Source of the DNA: Calditrichaceae bacterium
GTDB lineage: Bacteria; Calditrichota; Calditrichia; Calditrichales; Calditrichaceae
Reading direction: 5' to 3'
Assembly: GCA_024763405.1 (NCBI GenBank)
Contig: JANTFQ010000124.1
Coordinates: 1 to 7,068, forward strand
Length of the DNA stretch: 7,068 nucleotides
In this document: positions 6,450 to 7,068 of the stretch, one piece after another
Layout: every line of letters begins with the position of its first letter
Position numbering within the stretch: the stretch's first letter is position 1
Made by a program: the position numbers and the translations under genes
The notes under the pieces: generated by a model
Database searches by the model: none
The model's input: only the letters and a program-made list of their open reading frames with translations
Told to the model about the DNA's origin: nothing

Positions 6450-6491
6450 TAAAATGGAAGAGCTAAAGACATAATCGGTAAAATAAAATGG
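6447..6491. repeat. Spaced 11-bp direct repeat AAATAAAATGG
   Basis: AAATAAAATGG occurs at 6447-6457 and again at 6481-6491, a 34-bp period. The first copy begins in the last bases of the large inverted repeat. The sequence is AT-rich and of low complexity, so its meaning is doubtful. Confidence 0.3.
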
Positions 6492-6545
6492 CACGCGTAC
6501 AAATTTTATATTCATACTAATCCGATAATATTGTTCGTAGTCTTT

Positions 6546-6574
6546 TTGATCTATTGCTTAAAATTCCTTATCTT
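6546..6574 (+). promoter_or_regulatory. Candidate promoter of queD
   Basis: TTGATC (6546-6551), a 17-bp spacer and TATCTT (6569-6574) each match the sigma70 -35 and -10 boxes at 4 of 6 positions. A start near 6581 would give a leader of about 32 nt before the queD ATG. Spacing is ideal but both boxes are weak. Confidence 0.35.
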
Positions 6575-6612
6575 CCACCGCTTTAATACAATCAACTATT
6601 TCAGGAAAATAT

Positions 6613-6978
6613 ATGTACCGATTACAAATACAAACCTCTATTTCGGCCGCGCATTTTTTAAAAGAATACGACGGGAATTGTTCCGTTTTACATGGCCATA
6701 ACTGGAAAATCGAAGTGGCTGTAAAGTCCGAACAGGTCGACAAGGTGGGCATGGTCATTGATTTTAAGGATTTAAAAGAAATCACCTGGCGGGTGGCCGG
6801 GAAATACGACCACCGCGTTTTTAACGAAGTCGCGCCTTTCGATAAACAAAACCCCACTGCGGAAAATATATCCAAACATTTTTATCAGGAAATCGGCGCT
6901 CTATTGCCTGCCGACGTTAAAATGGACCGTATCCGTCTCTGGGAAACAGAAAACTATTCCATCGAATATTTTGAATAG
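6613..6978 (+). CDS. queD: 6-carboxy-5,6,7,8-tetrahydropterin synthase (QueD)
   Basis: Cytoplasmic enzyme converting 7,8-dihydroneopterin triphosphate to 6-carboxytetrahydropterin, the second step of preQ0/queuosine synthesis. The 121-residue length is typical of the 6-pyruvoyltetrahydropterin synthase fold. Zinc ligands are His14 (SAAHF), His27 and His29. Catalytic Cys23 lies in the CxxxHGH motif (CSVLHGH, 23-29), the form that marks QueD among its relatives. Asp66-His67 (YDHR) and Glu111 (LWETE) match the conserved catalytic and pterin-binding residues. The ATG is preceded by AGGA at seven bases. The queE start follows after 1 nt, confirming the pathway. No preQ1 riboswitch was seen upstream. 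Confidence 0.95.
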   Translation: MYRLQIQTSISAAHFLKEYDGNCSVLHGHNWKIEVAVKSEQVDKVGMVIDFKDLKEITWRVAGKYDHRVFNEVAPFDKQNPTAENISKHFYQEIGALLPADVKMDRIRLWETENYSIEYFE

Positions 6979-6979
6979 T

Positions 6980-7068
6980 ATGAGCGGTTCTCTAACCATA
7001 AACGAAGTCTTTTTCAGTATTCAGGGAGAATCTACCCATGCGGGACGCCCCTGTGTTTTTGTACGTCT
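6980..7068 (+). CDS. queE: 7-carboxy-7-deazaguanine synthase (QueE), N-terminal fragment cut by window edge
   Basis: The first 29 codons are visible. Residues 7-17 INEVFFSIQGE, followed by STHAGRPCVFVR, match the QueE N-terminus (the xExFxSIQGEG...GxPxxFVRL pattern), a radical SAM enzyme that converts 6-carboxytetrahydropterin, the QueD product, to 7-carboxy-7-deazaguanine. The iron-sulfur cysteines lie beyond the window. The ATG starts 1 nt after the queD stop with no clear ribosome-binding site of its own, so translation is probably coupled to queD. Confidence 0.9.
   Translation, partial: MSGSLTINEVFFSIQGESTHAGRPCVFVR

Larger units (their letters stand above)
6220..6612. other. Divergent intergenic region between feoA and queD
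   Basis: 393 bp without a convincing gene. It holds the feoA leader and promoter with direct and inverted repeats on the left. In the centre is a 22-bp imperfect inverted repeat, then a perfect 44-bp inverted repeat. On the right are an 11-bp spaced direct repeat and a possible queD promoter. The only small frames, such as a nine-codon one from 6489, lack ribosome-binding sites. I see no tRNA-like fold and no preQ1 aptamer-like pattern before queD. Confidence 0.7.

Noticed and set aside
6450..6612. preQ1 riboswitch upstream of queD
   Set aside because: No compact stem with an A-rich tail resembling the preQ1 aptamer could be seen.
6558..6875. Minus-strand open frame of 105 codons over queD
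   Set aside because: It is antisense to queD, whose catalytic residues are all present.

Overview
The window is bacterial, dense and of moderate GC content. It uses Shine-Dalgarno starts, including GTG and TTG starts supported by ribosome-binding sites. No gene identifies the lineage. A Feo system with a small Cys-rich partner, next to a lipid-loading polyketide synthase, would fit an FCB-type or Calditrichota-like bacterium, but this is a weak guess.

Left part (1-3429, minus strand): a transcription unit of a regulator followed by a large multidomain synthase. The regulator (2689-3429) has a degenerate receiver-like N-terminus and an AraC-type DNA-binding C-terminus. It ends 19 nt before the synthase gene. 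The synthase (2669 running off the left edge) begins with a fatty acyl-AMP ligase, continues with an acyl carrier domain, and enters a ketosynthase that is cut by the window edge before its active-site cysteine. The order implies that a free fatty acid is activated as acyl-AMP, loaded onto the ACP and extended as a polyketide, giving a lipid-like product. A CRP/FNR-family-like palindrome (3574-3589) lies upstream of the regulator.

Middle (3682-6219, minus strand): a ferrous iron uptake operon, feoA - feoB - small FeoB-associated Cys-rich membrane protein. feoA and feoB overlap by 11 nt and feoB appears to start with TTG. A good sigma70-type promoter (6305-6333) precedes feoA. An 11-bp tandem direct repeat overlaps its spacer and -10 box, and an inverted repeat lies in the leader; these are candidate operator sites.

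Right part (6220-7068): a 393-bp divergent intergenic region contains a perfect 20-bp-stem inverted repeat without a T-tract. It is followed on the plus strand by queD and the first 29 codons of queE, separated by 1 nt. These are the second and third steps of 7-deazaguanine (queuosine/preQ0) synthesis.

Most of the window is recognisable. The parts worth a second look are the FAAL-ACP-KS synthase with its pseudo-receiver/AraC regulator, and the regulatory structures in the two intergenic regions.
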